Assembly (NCBI RefSeq): GCF_018130065.1
Contig: NZ_JAFCME010000023.1
Coordinates: 1-64,000 of the forward strand
Length of the DNA: 64,000 nt
Reading direction: 5' to 3'
DNA from: Bradyrhizobium sp. AUGA SZCCT0158
GTDB lineage: Bacteria > Pseudomonadota > Alphaproteobacteria > Rhizobiales > Xanthobacteraceae
A model generated the notes under the pieces. The model did not search any database. It was not told the DNA's origin and was given only the letters and a program-made list of their open reading frames with translations. A program made the position numbers and the translations under genes. Within the stretch, counting starts at the first letter, position 1. The number at the start of each line of letters is the position of its first letter. Below, in pieces: positions 16,774 through 25,596 of the stretch.

Positions 16774-17120
16774 TGCTGCGACCTTTGGGAATGGCTGTCG
16801 CCGCACTGCTGTGGATGACGCCGGCGATCGCCCAGACCGCCTTCACGCCGCGTGACGAAAGCCCGGAGGAATTTGCCGCCGGGACCGGCCGCGACGAGAC
16901 CTTCTACGCCTGCACCGCCTGCCATGGCTTCAAGCTCGTGGCCCAGCAAGGTTTGACGCGCGCGCAGTGGGAGGACTCGATCAACCTGATGATCAGGCGG
17001 CACAACATGCCGCCGCTCGACGACAAGGATCGCGCCGTGGTGCTGGGCTATCTCGAAGCCGCCTATCCGCCGCGCGCTCCTGCCGCGCGCGGCGGTTGGC
17101 AGAATCCGTTCGCCAAGTGA
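16773..17120 (+). CDS. sorB: Sulfite dehydrogenase cytochrome c subunit (SorB-like)
   Basis: A 115-residue protein with a signal peptide ending near PAIAQ. A single heme-binding motif CTACH lies at residues 47-51, and Met residues near NMPPLDDKDRA could provide the distal ligand. It starts on the last base of the sorA stop (TGATG), so the two are coupled. It carries electrons from SorA to the respiratory chain. Size and motif fit SorB. Confidence 0.9.
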   Translation: MLRPLGMAVAALLWMTPAIAQTAFTPRDESPEEFAAGTGRDETFYACTACHGFKLVAQQGLTRAQWEDSINLMIRRHNMPPLDDKDRAVVLGYLEAAYPPRAPAARGGWQNPFAK

Positions 17121-17134
17121 GGTGCTCCTTATTT

Positions 17135-17275
17135 CCTTCTCCCCTTGTGGGAGAAGGTGGCGCGAAGCGCCGGATGAGGGGTCTCTATCCTCATCCAAGC
17201 CGTACCGTGGTGAAAGAACCCCTCACCCGTCTTCGCTTCGCGAAGCCACCCTCTCCCACAAGGGGAGAGGGGGAA
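17135..17275. repeat. Long inverted repeat (REP-like) after sorB
   Basis: CTTCTCCCCTTGTGGGAGAA with GGTGGCGCGAAGCGCC at the left is matched in inverse at the right (GCGAAGCCACC, CTCTCCCACAAGGGGAGAGG). The middle holds ATGAGGGG and CCCCTCA arms. The pattern is a very common dispersed palindrome in Rhizobiales. It probably ends the sorAB transcript. Confidence 0.85.
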
Positions 17276-17334
17276 GCGCGCATTGACAGACAAATCTATC
17301 CGCCTCCAATGTCCGCCCAGAACAAGAACAATGG

Positions 17335-19059
17335 GTGGATCGCGTGGCGGGCGGCGAACAACAAGAAACTTACGAATGCGACGTGCTGGTGGTCGGCTCG
17401 GGCTGTGCCGGCCTGTCGGCGGCGGTCACCGCGGGGCATCAGGGGCTCAAGGTGCTGGTGGTCGAGAAGGAGCCGCGCTTTGGCGGCACCACCGCGCGCT
17501 CCGGCGGCTGGCTGTGGATTCCCGGCACCTCGCTGGCGCGCAACTGGGGCATCGTCGAAAGCCCCGAGCAGGCGCGGACCTATCTGCGGCATGAGGCCGG
17601 CAATTCCTACGATGCCGCGCGCGTCGATGCGTTTCTGACCGCGGGGCCCGAAGCGGTGGATTTCTTCACCAGCAAGACCGCCGTGCGTTTCGACATGCCG
17701 CTGACCTTTCCGGATTATCACGCCGAAGCGCCCGGCGGCACGCAAGGCGGCCGTTCGATGGTGACGCGGCCGTTCGACGGAAGTGAACTCGGCGAGCACC
17801 TCAAGGATATCGGCGCGCCCCTGCCCGAACTCACCGTGTTCGGCATGATGCTGGGCTCCGGCAAGGAGATCGTCCACTTCATGCGCGCGACCAAGTCGCT
17901 GACCTCGGCGCTGTTCGTCGCCAAGCGGCTGTCGAAGCATCTGGTCGACGTGATCCGCCACGGCCGCGGCATGAACCTCACCAACGGCAATGCGCTGGCC
18001 GGACGCCTCGCCAAATCGGCGTTCGATTTGAAAATTCCGCTATGGCTGGCGTCGCCGGTGCGCGAACTGATCAGCGATAGCGGCGCGGTGCGCGGCGCCA
18101 TCGTCGAACGCGACGGGCGCAAGATTCGCATTCATGCAAAGCGCGGCGTCATCCTCGCCTGCGGCGGCTTTCCGCACGATGTGGCGAGGCGCAAGGCGAT
18201 GTTCCCGCATGCGCCGACCGGCAACGAGCATTATTCGCCCGGCCCGACCGGCAACACCGGCGACGGCTTGCGTTTGGCGGAATCCGCCGGCGGACGCGCC
18301 GAGGATTCATTGCCCAACGCCGCGGCGTGGGTGCCGGTCTCGATCACCACGCGCAAGGACGGCAGCAAGGGCGTGATGCCGCATTTCATCGACCGCGCCA
18401 AACCCGGCGTGATCGCGGTGACGCGCGAAGGCGTGCGCTTTGCCAATGAAGGCAATTCCTACCACGACTTCGTGCAGGACATGATGAAGGTCGCAAAACC
18501 TGGCGAGGAGATCGCGGCGTTCCTGCTGTGCGATCACCGCGCCTTGCGCAAATACGGCCTTGGCTGCGTGCCGCCGTTTCCGATGCCGCTCGGCCACCAT
18601 TTGCGAACCGGCTATCTCAAGCGCGGCGCGACGCTGGCTGAACTCGCTGCGCAGGCGGGCATCGACGCCAGAGGACTCGAGACCACGGTCGCGCAGTTCA
18701 ACAAGAGCGCCGCCGACGGACAGGACCCGGCATTCGGAAAGGGCTCGCGCGCCTACAACCGCTACCAGGGCGATGCGCTGCACGGCCCCAACCCCTGCAT
18801 CGCGCCGATCAAGGACGGGCCGTTCTACGCGATCAAGATGGTGATCGGCGATCTCGGCACCTATGCCGGCATCCGGACCGACGCGAACGCCCAGGCGCTC
18901 GGCGCCGACGCCCAGCCGATCGCGGGCCTCTACGCTGTCGGCAACGACATGGCGAGCATCATGGGCGGCAACTATCCGGGCGCGGGGATTACGCTCGGGC
19001 CGGCGCTGACGTTTGGGTACATCGCGGGACGGCACATCGCGGGCAAAGGTTTGGCTTAG
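17335..19059 (+). CDS. FAD-dependent oxidoreductase (fumarate reductase/ketosteroid dehydrogenase-like)
   Basis: A 574-residue flavoprotein. The FAD Rossmann motif (DVLVVGSGCAGLSAAVTA) lies at ~16-33, then KVLVVEKEPRFGGTTARSGG, and a C-terminal GLYAVGNDMASIMGGNYPGA closing motif, typical of the family with 3-ketosteroid-delta1-dehydrogenase and flavocytochrome c. No heme motif. The start is uncertain: GTG 17335 (a weak ribosome site) is used; GTG 17344 is also possible. No signal peptide is seen. The substrate is unknown; a steroid or other carbonyl is possible. It lies 215 bases after sorB, separated by the repeat. Confidence 0.85.
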   Translation: MDRVAGGEQQETYECDVLVVGSGCAGLSAAVTAGHQGLKVLVVEKEPRFGGTTARSGGWLWIPGTSLARNWGIVESPEQARTYLRHEAGNSYDAARVDAFLTAGPEAVDFFTSKTAVRFDMPLTFPDYHAEAPGGTQGGRSMVTRPFDGSELGEHLKDIGAPLPELTVFGMMLGSGKEIVHFMRATKSLTSALFVAKRLSKHLVDVIRHGRGMNLTNGNALAGRLAKSAFDLKIPLWLASPVRELISDSGAVRGAIVERDGRKIRIHAKRGVILACGGFPHDVARRKAMFPHAPTGNEHYSPGPTGNTGDGLRLAESAGGRAEDSLPNAAAWVPVSITTRKDGSKGVMPHFIDRAKPGVIAVTREGVRFANEGNSYHDFVQDMMKVAKPGEEIAAFLLCDHRALRKYGLGCVPPFPMPLGHHLRTGYLKRGATLAELAAQAGIDARGLETTVAQFNKSAADGQDPAFGKGSRAYNRYQGDALHGPNPCIAPIKDGPFYAIKMVIGDLGTYAGIRTDANAQALGADAQPIAGLYAVGNDMASIMGGNYPGAGITLGPALTFGYIAGRHIAGKGLA

Positions 19060-19168
19060 CCCGACTTCCGGGCTCCGCCCGGGTCGACGTCCTCACCGAA
19101 CGTGCAGTCCATTATGGAACGAATGCCGATCGGCTCGATTGTGCTTCGATCGAACCGGAGATCTCCTG

Positions 19169-19636
19169 GTGCGCACGTTCCGCCTGTTCACGGCTCTTGT
19201 TCCCGTTCTCCTCCCGGCGACCGTCCTGGCAGCCAACGTGGAGTGGCAGAGGTATGTAATCCCCAGCACCGGAACCAACGTCGAAATTCCGGTGACGATT
19301 TTCAGCACGGACGCCGAACTGCCGGATGGTGGAACCGGGCGGCGTTTCTACACCGACGATCGCCGCGCTGATTTGACCATCCAATCGGTTGCAAATCCCG
19401 AAAACGACTCGCCCGCGGCGTTTCTGGCGAAGAAGAATCCGCCGCCTGGCATCATCTACAAAAGAGTGACGCCGAACTTCTTCGTGGTGTCCAGCATCCG
19501 CAACGACCGGATTTGGTACAACCGCTGTAACCGTTCGGCCGGCTATATGAATTGCGTCCTGATCAATTATCCCGCCGCGGAAAAACGGCAATGGGACCGC
19601 GTGGTCACGCGAATAAGCCACACATTGGCCCACTAA
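19169..19636 (+). CDS. Exported protein of unknown function, 155 residues
   Basis: GTG 19169, preceded by CGGAGA, gives a signal peptide (VRTFRLFTALVPVLLPATVL, then AANVEW) and a small mature domain. The mature part has a PSTGTNVEIPVTIFS beta segment, GRRFYTDDRRADLTIQSV, and two Cys residues (YNRC and MNC) likely paired. Short proteins like this recur in Bradyrhizobium beside unrelated genes. Function unknown. It ends ~100 bases before opgD on the same strand. Confidence 0.7.
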   Translation: MRTFRLFTALVPVLLPATVLAANVEWQRYVIPSTGTNVEIPVTIFSTDAELPDGGTGRRFYTDDRRADLTIQSVANPENDSPAAFLAKKNPPPGIIYKRVTPNFFVVSSIRNDRIWYNRCNRSAGYMNCVLINYPAAEKRQWDRVVTRISHTLAH

Positions 19637-19737
19637 GCCCTGCTGGAGCAGGAAAAACCGGCAATCAGGTTCCGTGCGCAGGAACCGTTATTGCTGCACT
19701 GCGTTGCTCATGGTCGCCAGCAACCACGAGTGATTTT

Positions 19738-21246
19738 GTGAACCGCAGAGATTTCCTTGCAGCTTCCGCCCTGCCGCTCGTATCGATCGCGGCGCCAGGA
19801 CTCCTGACCTCCGCGAACGCGCAGCCGATGCCGTTCGACCGGTCTCTTGTGCGGCAAATGGCCCGTGATCTCGCCGGCAAAGCGTTCAAGGCGCCCGACA
19901 ACAAGCTGCCGGATAATCTGAAGGATCTGGATTACGATCGTTACCGGGCAATACGGTTCTTGCCGGAACGCGCGCTCTGGCGCGGCGAAAAGCTGCATTT
20001 CGAAGCGCAGTTCTTTCATCGGGGATTTTTCTACGCCAACCGGGTCGATATCTTTGAGGTAAAGGACGGCCAGGCAGCGAAGATCGCCTACCAGCCCGAC
20101 CTTTTTTCATTCGGCAAGCTGGCGCCGCCCGGCGCAGGTGTCGATCTCGGCTTTGCCGGCTTTCGGCTTCATGCGCCGATCAACAAGCCCGACTATTATG
20201 ACGAGGTTTGTGTCTTCCTCGGCGCGAGCTACTTCCGGGCCGTCGCCAAGGGCCAATTGTATGGGCTGTCGGCCCGCGGGCTTGCGATCAACACCGGCGA
20301 AGCCAAGGGCGAAGAGTTTCCGTCATTCAAGGCATTCTGGATCGAGAAGCCGGCAGCCAACGCCAAATCCATTGTGGTGCACGCCCTGCTCGACAGCGAA
20401 AGTGCGGCGGCGGCCTATCGCTTCACCATCCGGCCCGGCGATGCCACCGTCTTCGACGTGGAAATGGCGATCTATCCCAGAGTGAATCTGGAGCGCGCCG
20501 GCCTGATGCCGATGACGAGTATGTTCTTTTTCGGACCGAACGACCGCAAGGACGTCGACGACTTCAGGCCATCCGTCCATGATTCCGACGGGCTGTTCGT
20601 GTCCAACGGCCGCGGCGAGGAGCTTTGGCGGCCGCTGCACAATCCCAGGGATCTTCAGATCAGCGCCTTCGCCGACCTCAACCCGCATGGCTTCGGGTTG
20701 ATGCAGCGCCAGCGGGATTTTCTCGCCTACCAGGACCTCGAATCCAGTTTCGAGCGGCGGCCAAGTCTGTGGGCGGAGCCGATCGGAGACTGGGGCGAAG
20801 GTTCGGTCAAGCTGATCGAAATTCCGACCAAGGAAGAAGTGCACGACAATATTGCGAGCTTTTGGCAACCCAAGGCCGCTTTGCAGGCCAAGGGCGAACA
20901 CACCTACACCTATCGGCTGAACTGGGGCCCCGACATTCCGAAGCCGTCCCCGCTGGCGCGGTTTTCCCGAACCGGCATCGGCGCAAGAGGCGATAACGCG
21001 ACGCTGTTCGTGCTGGACCTGATCGGCGACAAGTTGAAGTCCGTCGATCCAAAGGTTCTGCGGGGCGTTGTGACCGCGGAGAAGGCCAAGATCCAGAACA
21101 TCGTTACCCAGCCGAATCCGGCCTCGGGCGGCTGGCGTTTGAGTTTCGAACTCCTGAAGGAGAAGAACCCCGTCGAGATACGCGCATCGCTCATGCAGGA
21201 GAACGAGCCGGTATCGGAGGTCTGGGTATATCGATGGACACCCTAG
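19738..21246 (+). CDS. opgD: Periplasmic glucan biosynthesis protein OpgD/OpgG family
   Basis: A 502-residue protein from GTG 19738 (GAGTG a few bases upstream). A twin-arginine signal (NRRDFLAASALPLVS, cleaved near ANAQP) points to OpgD, as OpgG uses a Sec signal. The mature part follows the OpgG/D pattern: FRFLPERALWRGEKLHFEAQ, the long beta-rich carbohydrate-binding fold and the TYRLNWGPDIP end. It shapes the backbone branching of osmoregulated periplasmic glucans. It lies directly before opgH, which synthesises the backbone. Confidence 0.88.
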   Translation: MNRRDFLAASALPLVSIAAPGLLTSANAQPMPFDRSLVRQMARDLAGKAFKAPDNKLPDNLKDLDYDRYRAIRFLPERALWRGEKLHFEAQFFHRGFFYANRVDIFEVKDGQAAKIAYQPDLFSFGKLAPPGAGVDLGFAGFRLHAPINKPDYYDEVCVFLGASYFRAVAKGQLYGLSARGLAINTGEAKGEEFPSFKAFWIEKPAANAKSIVVHALLDSESAAAAYRFTIRPGDATVFDVEMAIYPRVNLERAGLMPMTSMFFFGPNDRKDVDDFRPSVHDSDGLFVSNGRGEELWRPLHNPRDLQISAFADLNPHGFGLMQRQRDFLAYQDLESSFERRPSLWAEPIGDWGEGSVKLIEIPTKEEVHDNIASFWQPKAALQAKGEHTYTYRLNWGPDIPKPSPLARFSRTGIGARGDNATLFVLDLIGDKLKSVDPKVLRGVVTAEKAKIQNIVTQPNPASGGWRLSFELLKEKNPVEIRASLMQENEPVSEVWVYRWTP

Positions 21247-21311
21247 GGAAGGTCCACGGATCGCTTCAGCGCAGCGATCCCTCCAATCAATTCCTGCCGC
21301 GGGAGGCGCCA

Positions 21312-23393
21312 ATGGAAATGGCGCTCCCGCAGCAGCAGCGATTCCAACCGCAAGCCCAAGCCGCGGATTTCACGGCGGCATGGCCCAGGCGCGCATGCAT
21401 CCTTGCCGGCACCGTCATGCTGACCCTGGCCGGCTGCTACGAAATGTACCAGGTGCTCCAGGTCGGAGGCGTGACGATCCTGGAGTGGATGATCCTCGTG
21501 TTGTTCGTGCTGTTGTTTGCATGGATTGCGTTTTCCTTCACGTCGGCGATCGCCGGCTTCTTCGTGCTGCTGTTTCGACGCAAGGACGAACTTGGCATCG
21601 ACGCCAGCGCGGCCCTGCCGGCGATCGAAAGCCGGACCGCGATGTTGCTGCCCACCTACAATGAGGACCCCTATCGCGTTCTGGCCCGGCTGCGCGCCAT
21701 TTGCGAATCGGTCGAGGAAACCGGATACGCTTGCCAGTTCGACTGGTTCGTTCTGAGTGACACGACCGATCCCGGGATCTGGATCGCCGAGGAAAAGTGT
21801 TTTCTTCGACTCCGGCATGAAGCCGGGCCGTCAGCCAGGATTTTCTATCGTCACCGTCCGGAAAACACCGCGCGGAAATCCGGCAATATCGAGGATTGGG
21901 TCAGGCGGTTTGGCTCCGACTATGAGTGCATGCTTATTCTGGATGCCGACAGCCTGATGACGGGGGACACCATCGTGCGGCTTGTCGCCGCGATGGAGCA
22001 ACATCGACACGTCGCGCTGATCCAGACGCTGCCAATCGTGGTCAACGCCAGAACGTTGTTCGCGCGGTGGCAGCAGTTTGCCGGGCGGTTGTACGGTCCG
22101 CTGATCGCCGCCGGCATTGCCTGGTGGCATGGATCCGAAGGCAATTACTGGGGGCATAATGCCATCATCCGCATCAGCGCCTTTGCGCGCTACGCCGCCC
22201 TTCCCGAACTGAGGGGCCGCAAGCCGTTCGGCGGGCACATCCTCAGCCATGATTTCATCGAGGCCGCGTTCATGCGGCGTGGCGGCTGGGCCATCCATAT
22301 GGCGCCCACGCTCGGCGGCAGTTACGAGGAATGCCCGCCATCGCTGCTGGATTTCGCCGCCCGCGACCGGCGTTGGTGTCAGGGCAATCTGCAACATCTG
22401 GCGGTGCTGCCGTCGCGCGGCCTGCACTGGGTCTCGCGGCTCCATCTCCTGACCGGGATCGGATCCTACCTGACGGCGCCGCTCTGGTTCATCTTTCTGG
22501 GACTCGGCATCCTGGTCTCGTTGCAGGCGCAGTTTGTCAGGCCGGAATATTTTCCGAAGGGATTTTCGCTGTTTCCGACATGGCCCGCGCAGGATCCGAT
22601 CCTGGCGGCCTGGGTATTCGTCGCCACGATGGGCATGCTGATTCTTCCCAAACTGCTCGCCTATATCGTCATGCTCACCCATCGTGACGAGCGAAGAAAG
22701 TTCGGCGGCGGCTTTCGGGCCCTTGCGGGGATTTGCGCCGAGACATTCCTTTCGGGCCTGACGGCGCCGGTGATGATGGTCTTCCAATCGTCCGCGGTCG
22801 GAGAGATCCTGCTGGGGCGCGATGCCGGATGGCAGGTTCAACGCCGCGACGACGGCGTGGTGTCGCGTCAGGATACGCTTCGCAAATATTCGGTTCCGAC
22901 ATTCTTTGGCGTCGCGATGGCGATCAGCGCCTACGCGGTGTCGTTGCCGCTGCTGCTATGGATGCTGCCGGTCATTCTCGGCCTCCTGCTTGCCATTCCG
23001 CTTGCCACGCTGTCTTCCTCGGCCAGCGCAGGCGCTGCTTCCAGCCTGTTCAAGACACCGGAGGAGACCTCGCCACCGCAGGTCTTGCTGCGGGCCAACG
23101 AACTGGCCAGCGCCTCGCACCGGGCGGTTTCCTGCCCGCTTCTCGAACTGCGCCGTGACGCCGACCTGCGCGAGGCGCATCTAGGCAATCTGTCCGGCCC
23201 AAGGCCGCGGAATCGCGGCGAGGTCGATCCGCATCTCGCGATCGCGCGCGCCAAGATCGAGGATGCCGAAACCTTCGACGAGGCGGCCACATTCCTCAGC
23301 CCACGCGAGACATTTGCCGCCCTGCATTCGCCGGCCGTTCTTGGCGCGCTGATGGATTTGCGACAGACGACCAATGAGCAGCGCAGGGATTGA
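21312..23393 (+). CDS. opgH: Glucan glucosyltransferase OpgH
   Basis: A membrane glucosyltransferase of ~693 residues. I start at ATG 21312, which has GGGAGGCGCCA upstream; an earlier ATG 21234, 13 bases inside opgD, would add 26 residues. Family 2 glycosyltransferase signatures are clear: LLPTYNEDPYRVLARL, DTTD, DADSLMTGD, and RRWCQGNL (the Q-x2-R-W type motif), with two N-terminal and several C-terminal membrane helices. It links UDP-glucose units into the linear beta-glucan that is exported. OpgD and OpgH are coded together. Confidence 0.9.
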   Translation: MEMALPQQQRFQPQAQAADFTAAWPRRACILAGTVMLTLAGCYEMYQVLQVGGVTILEWMILVLFVLLFAWIAFSFTSAIAGFFVLLFRRKDELGIDASAALPAIESRTAMLLPTYNEDPYRVLARLRAICESVEETGYACQFDWFVLSDTTDPGIWIAEEKCFLRLRHEAGPSARIFYRHRPENTARKSGNIEDWVRRFGSDYECMLILDADSLMTGDTIVRLVAAMEQHRHVALIQTLPIVVNARTLFARWQQFAGRLYGPLIAAGIAWWHGSEGNYWGHNAIIRISAFARYAALPELRGRKPFGGHILSHDFIEAAFMRRGGWAIHMAPTLGGSYEECPPSLLDFAARDRRWCQGNLQHLAVLPSRGLHWVSRLHLLTGIGSYLTAPLWFIFLGLGILVSLQAQFVRPEYFPKGFSLFPTWPAQDPILAAWVFVATMGMLILPKLLAYIVMLTHRDERRKFGGGFRALAGICAETFLSGLTAPVMMVFQSSAVGEILLGRDAGWQVQRRDDGVVSRQDTLRKYSVPTFFGVAMAISAYAVSLPLLLWMLPVILGLLLAIPLATLSSSASAGAASSLFKTPEETSPPQVLLRANELASASHRAVSCPLLELRRDADLREAHLGNLSGPRPRNRGEVDPHLAIARAKIEDAETFDEAATFLSPRETFAALHSPAVLGALMDLRQTTNEQRRD

Positions 23394-23483
23394 AGGATAC
23401 GACTGGTTGCAGTGGGGGATTGATACACCGCAACAGGCGCCGACCCGATTGACCAAACCAGCGCTTCGCTTTCAAATAGCCGC

Positions 23484-24200
23484 ATGGCGGCGCAGACGAC
23501 GGCAACCGAATCGGCACAACGTCCACGCTTCACCGCAAAAGGCGTGTGGCGTGGCTGCGTTGAAATCGCACCGATCGCCGTATTCCTGATCCCGTTCGGC
23601 ATCGCGTTTGGCGTCGCCGCTTCCGCCAAGAACATCCCGCCCGAAGTCAGCGTCCTGATGAGCATTGCGATCTATGCAGGCGCCTCGCAGTTCGCGCTGC
23701 TGGATCTCTGGTATGCGCCGTTGCCGCTGGCGACGCTGGCGCTCACCGTGCTCGCCGTCAACGCCCGGCACATTCTCCTCGGCGCGGCGCTCGCGCCGTG
23801 GCTGCTGCAGATTCCGGTCATGCGACGGCTGGGGGCGCTGCTCTGGCTCAGCGACGCCAATTTTGCCTATGCGATGTCCGCGCGCGAGCGGGGAGAAATC
23901 GACGCCGGCGTTCTGTTCGGCAGCGGCATCGCGATGTGGCTGATATGGATCGCCAGCACAGCGGTCGGCGCCCTCGCGGGTTCATTTCTCGGCGATCTGA
24001 CGCGCTTCGGCTTCGATGCGGTCATGGTCACGTATTTCGCGGCCGTCGTCGTCGGTCAATGGAAGGGGGCCAAAGACCTGTATCCGTGGCTCGCGGCGGC
24101 GGCGGTCGCCGTGATCGGGACCTATGTTCTGCCGCCGGGCTGGCATATCATCGCGGGCGCGCTGGCCGGCGGGATCGTCGGAACCTGGCGCCATGGTTGA
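23484..24200 (+). CDS. azlC: AzlC family branched-chain amino acid exporter subunit
   Basis: A 238-residue membrane protein. Conserved AzlC segments are seen: FLIPFGIAFGVAASAKNIPP, then IYAGASQFALLDLW and LAVNARHILLGAALAPWL. AzlC is the large subunit of a two-part exporter for branched-chain amino acids (BrnFE type). Its stop overlaps the next start, azlD. The start ATG 23484 has no strong ribosome site. Confidence 0.88.
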   Translation: MAAQTTATESAQRPRFTAKGVWRGCVEIAPIAVFLIPFGIAFGVAASAKNIPPEVSVLMSIAIYAGASQFALLDLWYAPLPLATLALTVLAVNARHILLGAALAPWLLQIPVMRRLGALLWLSDANFAYAMSARERGEIDAGVLFGSGIAMWLIWIASTAVGALAGSFLGDLTRFGFDAVMVTYFAAVVVGQWKGAKDLYPWLAAAAVAVIGTYVLPPGWHIIAGALAGGIVGTWRHG

Positions 24201-24498
24201 TATTGTTGCGGCGGTGGCCGCCGTCCTGTTGCTGACATTGGTCACGATGGCGACGCGGGTCGGCGGCGTCTGGATCATGTCTTACGTCGAAATCACGCCG
24301 CGCATCGAGGCGTTCCTCAAATACATGGCGGCATCGGTTCTGATTTCGATCGTCATCCCGACAACGCTGGCCGCGGCGCCGCGGATCTGGATGGCCGTTG
24401 CGGCGGCCGCGATCGTGGCCGCCGTCACCCGCAGCGCGCTCAGCGCCATGCTGGTGGGCGCGGCCGTGGCGGCGGCGATGAAGAATTTGGGGATGTGA
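24193..24498 (+). CDS. azlD: AzlD family branched-chain amino acid exporter subunit
   Basis: A 101-residue protein with three to four helices (VDIVAAVAAVLLLTLVTMAT, then TRVGGVWIM). TRVGG is the family signature. ATG 24193 overlaps azlC by eight bases, so the two subunits are translated together. It ends 130 bases before the convergent tRNA-Val. Confidence 0.85.
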   Translation: MVDIVAAVAAVLLLTLVTMATRVGGVWIMSYVEITPRIEAFLKYMAASVLISIVIPTTLAAAPRIWMAVAAAAIVAAVTRSALSAMLVGAAVAAAMKNLGM

Positions 24499-24553
24499 GG
24501 TGGAGCGGAGATCGCGGCGCCAGCCCGCCTACGCCAAGGGGCTTTGGCGAGGC

Positions 24554-24627
24554 AGCCTTCGCTCGCTTCGCTACGATAGGATACGTTCCGGCTTGCCCAG
24601 CCGTAGCTCGCGAAGCGAGCGAAGGCT
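24554..24627. repeat. Inverted repeat just downstream of tRNA-Val
   Basis: AGCCTTCGCTCGCTTCGCTACG (24554-24575) is repeated in inverse as CGTAGCTCGCGAAGCGAGCGAAGGCT (24602-24627). The GCGAAGCGAGCGAAGG core is a frequent rhizobial repeat. The right arm ends in the last base of the tRNA's CCA end, so the hairpin would form directly behind the mature tRNA and could aid 3' end formation. Confidence 0.8.
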
Positions 24628-24701
24628 GGTGGGCGCGACAGGGATCGAACCTGTGACCCCTACCATGTCAAGGTAGTGCTCTCCCGCTGAGCTACGCGCC
24701 C
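24627..24701 (-). tRNA. tRNA-Val (GAC anticodon)
   Basis: Read on the minus strand, the cloverleaf is complete: acceptor GGGCGCG pairs with CGCGCCC, D arm GCTC/GAGC, anticodon stem CTACC/GGTAG with loop TTGACAT (anticodon GAC, codon GUC), T arm ACAGG/CCTGT with TTCGATC. The encoded CCA end is at 24627-24629, discriminator A. No integrase or att-like repeat is next to it. Confidence 0.97.
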
Positions 24702-24830
24702 TAGATTGGGATGACCATCCCGCTCCAGCTTTGATCGTATTGGGTGCGGTCCGTATATCGGCTCCAAAGCGCCCCCGCAAGGACGCTTCTGGGTAATTTC
24801 CGGTGTGATTTCGAGGTAAAACTTCTTGTT

Positions 24831-24887
24831 TTGACGCGTTTTCTTCACGCGAACCGGTACCCACTTCGCTCGAAAACGCTTTTGAAT
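24831..24887. repeat. Short dispersed repeat with TTGACGCGTTTTC
   Basis: TTGACGCGTTTTCTTCACGCGAACCGG is nearly the same as TTGACGCGTTTTCCTGACGCGAACTGG at 36548-36574. It contains an ACGCG/CGCGT dyad and sits in a non-coding gap. The likely family is a common rhizobial interspersed element. Confidence 0.65.
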
Positions 24888-24895
24888 AGTCCGAA

Positions 24896-25255
24896 TCAGG
24901 CCGCCAGCATCTTGTTCACTTCGCTGACCAATTCGCGAAGATGGACCGGCTTGGCCAGCACCTTAGCGTTTTTCGGGGCTTCCGAATCCGAATTCAGCGC
25001 AACGGCCGCAAAGCCAGTGATGAACATGATCTTGATATCGGGGTCGAGTTCCGAGGCGCGGCGCGCCAGCTCGATGCCGTCCATTTCGGGCATCACGATA
25101 TCGGTCAGCAGCATCTCGAACGGCTCCTCGCGCAGCCGCTGATAGGCCGACAGGCCGTTATCATGGGGCGAGACCTGAAATCCGGCGTTTTCCAGCGCCT
25201 TGACCAGGAAGCGGCGCATGTCGTTGTCGTCTTCGGCGAGGAGGATTTTGTGCAT
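24896..25255 (-). CDS. cpdR: CpdR-like single-domain response regulator
   Basis: A 119-residue lone receiver domain. The phospho-acceptor is Asp52 (LLTDIVMPEMDG), with acidic residues in LAEDD and the Lys in LAKPVHLRE. No output domain follows. The match is to CpdR, an adaptor in alphaproteobacteria that, when not phosphorylated, helps ClpXP degrade CtrA and other cell-cycle proteins. ATG 25255 starts this frame. It stands alone between the tRNA and the N-formylglutamate amidohydrolase gene on the other strand. Confidence 0.88.
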   Translation of the reverse strand: MHKILLAEDDNDMRRFLVKALENAGFQVSPHDNGLSAYQRLREEPFEMLLTDIVMPEMDGIELARRASELDPDIKIMFITGFAAVALNSDSEAPKNAKVLAKPVHLRELVSEVNKMLAA

Positions 25256-25596
25256 GGCGGTCTGTCGTCGAATCCGGCTTGGAGGGGCAGTCCGCACACT
25301 AAGCCCGACAGACGGTAAAGATCGGGTGAAAGGCAGCAGTGTGCAGGTCACGCAGAGCGGCGCTATTTCTGTACCGGAACGCGCCAGAGATCAATCAAGG
25401 CAGGCGTTTTCCGCATTTGAGATGTGTTCCAGCACCATTGCGGCTTTTTTCACTTGGCAGAATGATTGTGATTACCGACAATGCATTCTCATAAAATCTC
25501 TGGTTTTCCGGCAGAATCGGTTGCTCTATCGCGAGGCTTGATCGACTGTCTTGATCGACTGCCTGGGAAGCACGGATCCAAGGACGGCGCCCGACG
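25256..25596. other. Divergent intergenic region cpdR/N-formylglutamate amidohydrolase
   Basis: A 341-base gap that must hold promoters for cpdR (left) and the hydrolase (right). It is less G+C rich toward 25430-25530. I see no perfect dyad, no CtrA full site, and no gene. Confidence 0.5.

Noticed and set aside
21831..22841. A long minus-strand frame opposite opgH
   Set aside because: opgH is unmistakable by its glycosyltransferase motifs; the opposite frame is a shadow.
24627..24701. tRNA-Val as an integration site of a genomic island
   Set aside because: No integrase, no direct repeat of the tRNA end elsewhere in the window and no change in composition.
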